7,277 nt of DNA, from the NCBI GenBank assembly GCA_002431845.1, contig DJEH01000012.1, positions 1,466 through 8,742 on the forward strand, read 5' to 3'. Below the pieces are notes generated by a model. That model ran no database searches and was not told where the DNA came from. It was given only the letters and a program-made list of their open reading frames with translations. The translations under genes and the position numbers were made by a program. Below are positions 7,199-7,277 of the stretch, piece by piece. The stretch is from Prevotellaceae bacterium UBA5903. Lineage in GTDB: Bacteria; Bacteroidota; Bacteroidia; Bacteroidales; Bacteroidaceae. Within the stretch, counting starts at the first letter, position 1. Every line of letters starts with the position of its first letter.

Positions 7199-7227
7199 GC
7201 AGTAAATAGAGAAACTTTTTGCTTTTT
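7187..7227 (+). terminator. Weak possible terminator after the DJ-1-family gene
   Basis: AAGCAAAA (7187-7194) can pair with TTTTGCTT (7217-7224) across a 22-base loop. The run TTTTT at 7223-7227 overlaps the end of the right arm. The left arm sits in the last codons of the gene. The stem is AT-rich and the loop is long, so this is a poor intrinsic terminator, offered only because it is the sole candidate in the 79 bp to the right edge. An AGGTATTC direct repeat (7242-7249 and 7264-7271) is also there, with no assigned meaning. Confidence 0.2.
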
Positions 7228-7277
7228 ATGGCATTTGCATAAGGTATTCTTAAGTGTATAAGTAGGTATTCAAAATT

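Noticed and set aside
1..7277. A mobile element, CRISPR array, tRNA, rRNA or defence system
   Set aside because: Reading both strands showed no repeat-spacer pattern, transposase or integrase motifs, or tRNA-like cloverleaf. The coding genes cover the window almost fully.

Overview
The window looks like chromosomal DNA from a Bacteroidales bacterium, most likely Prevotella or a close relative. Four points support this. The protein sequences match that group in style, for example the TamB-like N-terminal region with NFQFVLD and the later IDYILDLV motif, and a PdxJ that begins MTKLSVNINK and carries HPRPDERHI. Base composition is moderately AT-rich. No gene shows a clear Shine-Dalgarno sequence. 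Several TAnnTTTG boxes, the -7 promoter element of Bacteroidetes, lie in the gaps. No database search was possible, so the taxonomic call is inference.

Layout. The left three quarters is a leftward block read, in transcription order, as nadK (NAD kinase, 5581 to 4688), a half-size ABC exporter (4609 to 2972) and a very long TamB/AsmA-like envelope protein. The last starts at a TTG at 2901 and runs off the left edge, with 967 codons visible and the C-terminal part missing. The gaps inside this block are 78 and 70 bp. The right quarter is a rightward block: pdxJ (5803 to 6516) and a DJ-1/PfpI-family gene (6584 to 7198), 67 bp apart. The two blocks diverge from a 221 bp region (5582-5802). It holds a good rightward -7 box, a weaker leftward one, and a long imperfect inverted repeat (5674-5736). 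The repeat begins almost exactly where the pdxJ transcript would start.

How the genes fit together. NadK makes NADP from NAD, and PdxJ closes the pyridine ring of vitamin B6 (pyridoxine 5'-phosphate), so the divergent core is a cofactor-supply pair. The DJ-1 protein is a small cysteine-nucleophile stress or quality-control enzyme. The ABC exporter and the TamB-like protein are both inner-membrane envelope proteins and may be co-transcribed. TamB-like proteins are linked to moving lipids or proteins between inner and outer membrane, but a joint role for these two is only inference.

Overall this is an ordinary housekeeping region. There is no sign of a mobile element, CRISPR array, tRNA, rRNA or defence system. 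The strongest candidate for something undescribed is the structured leader between nadK and pdxJ.
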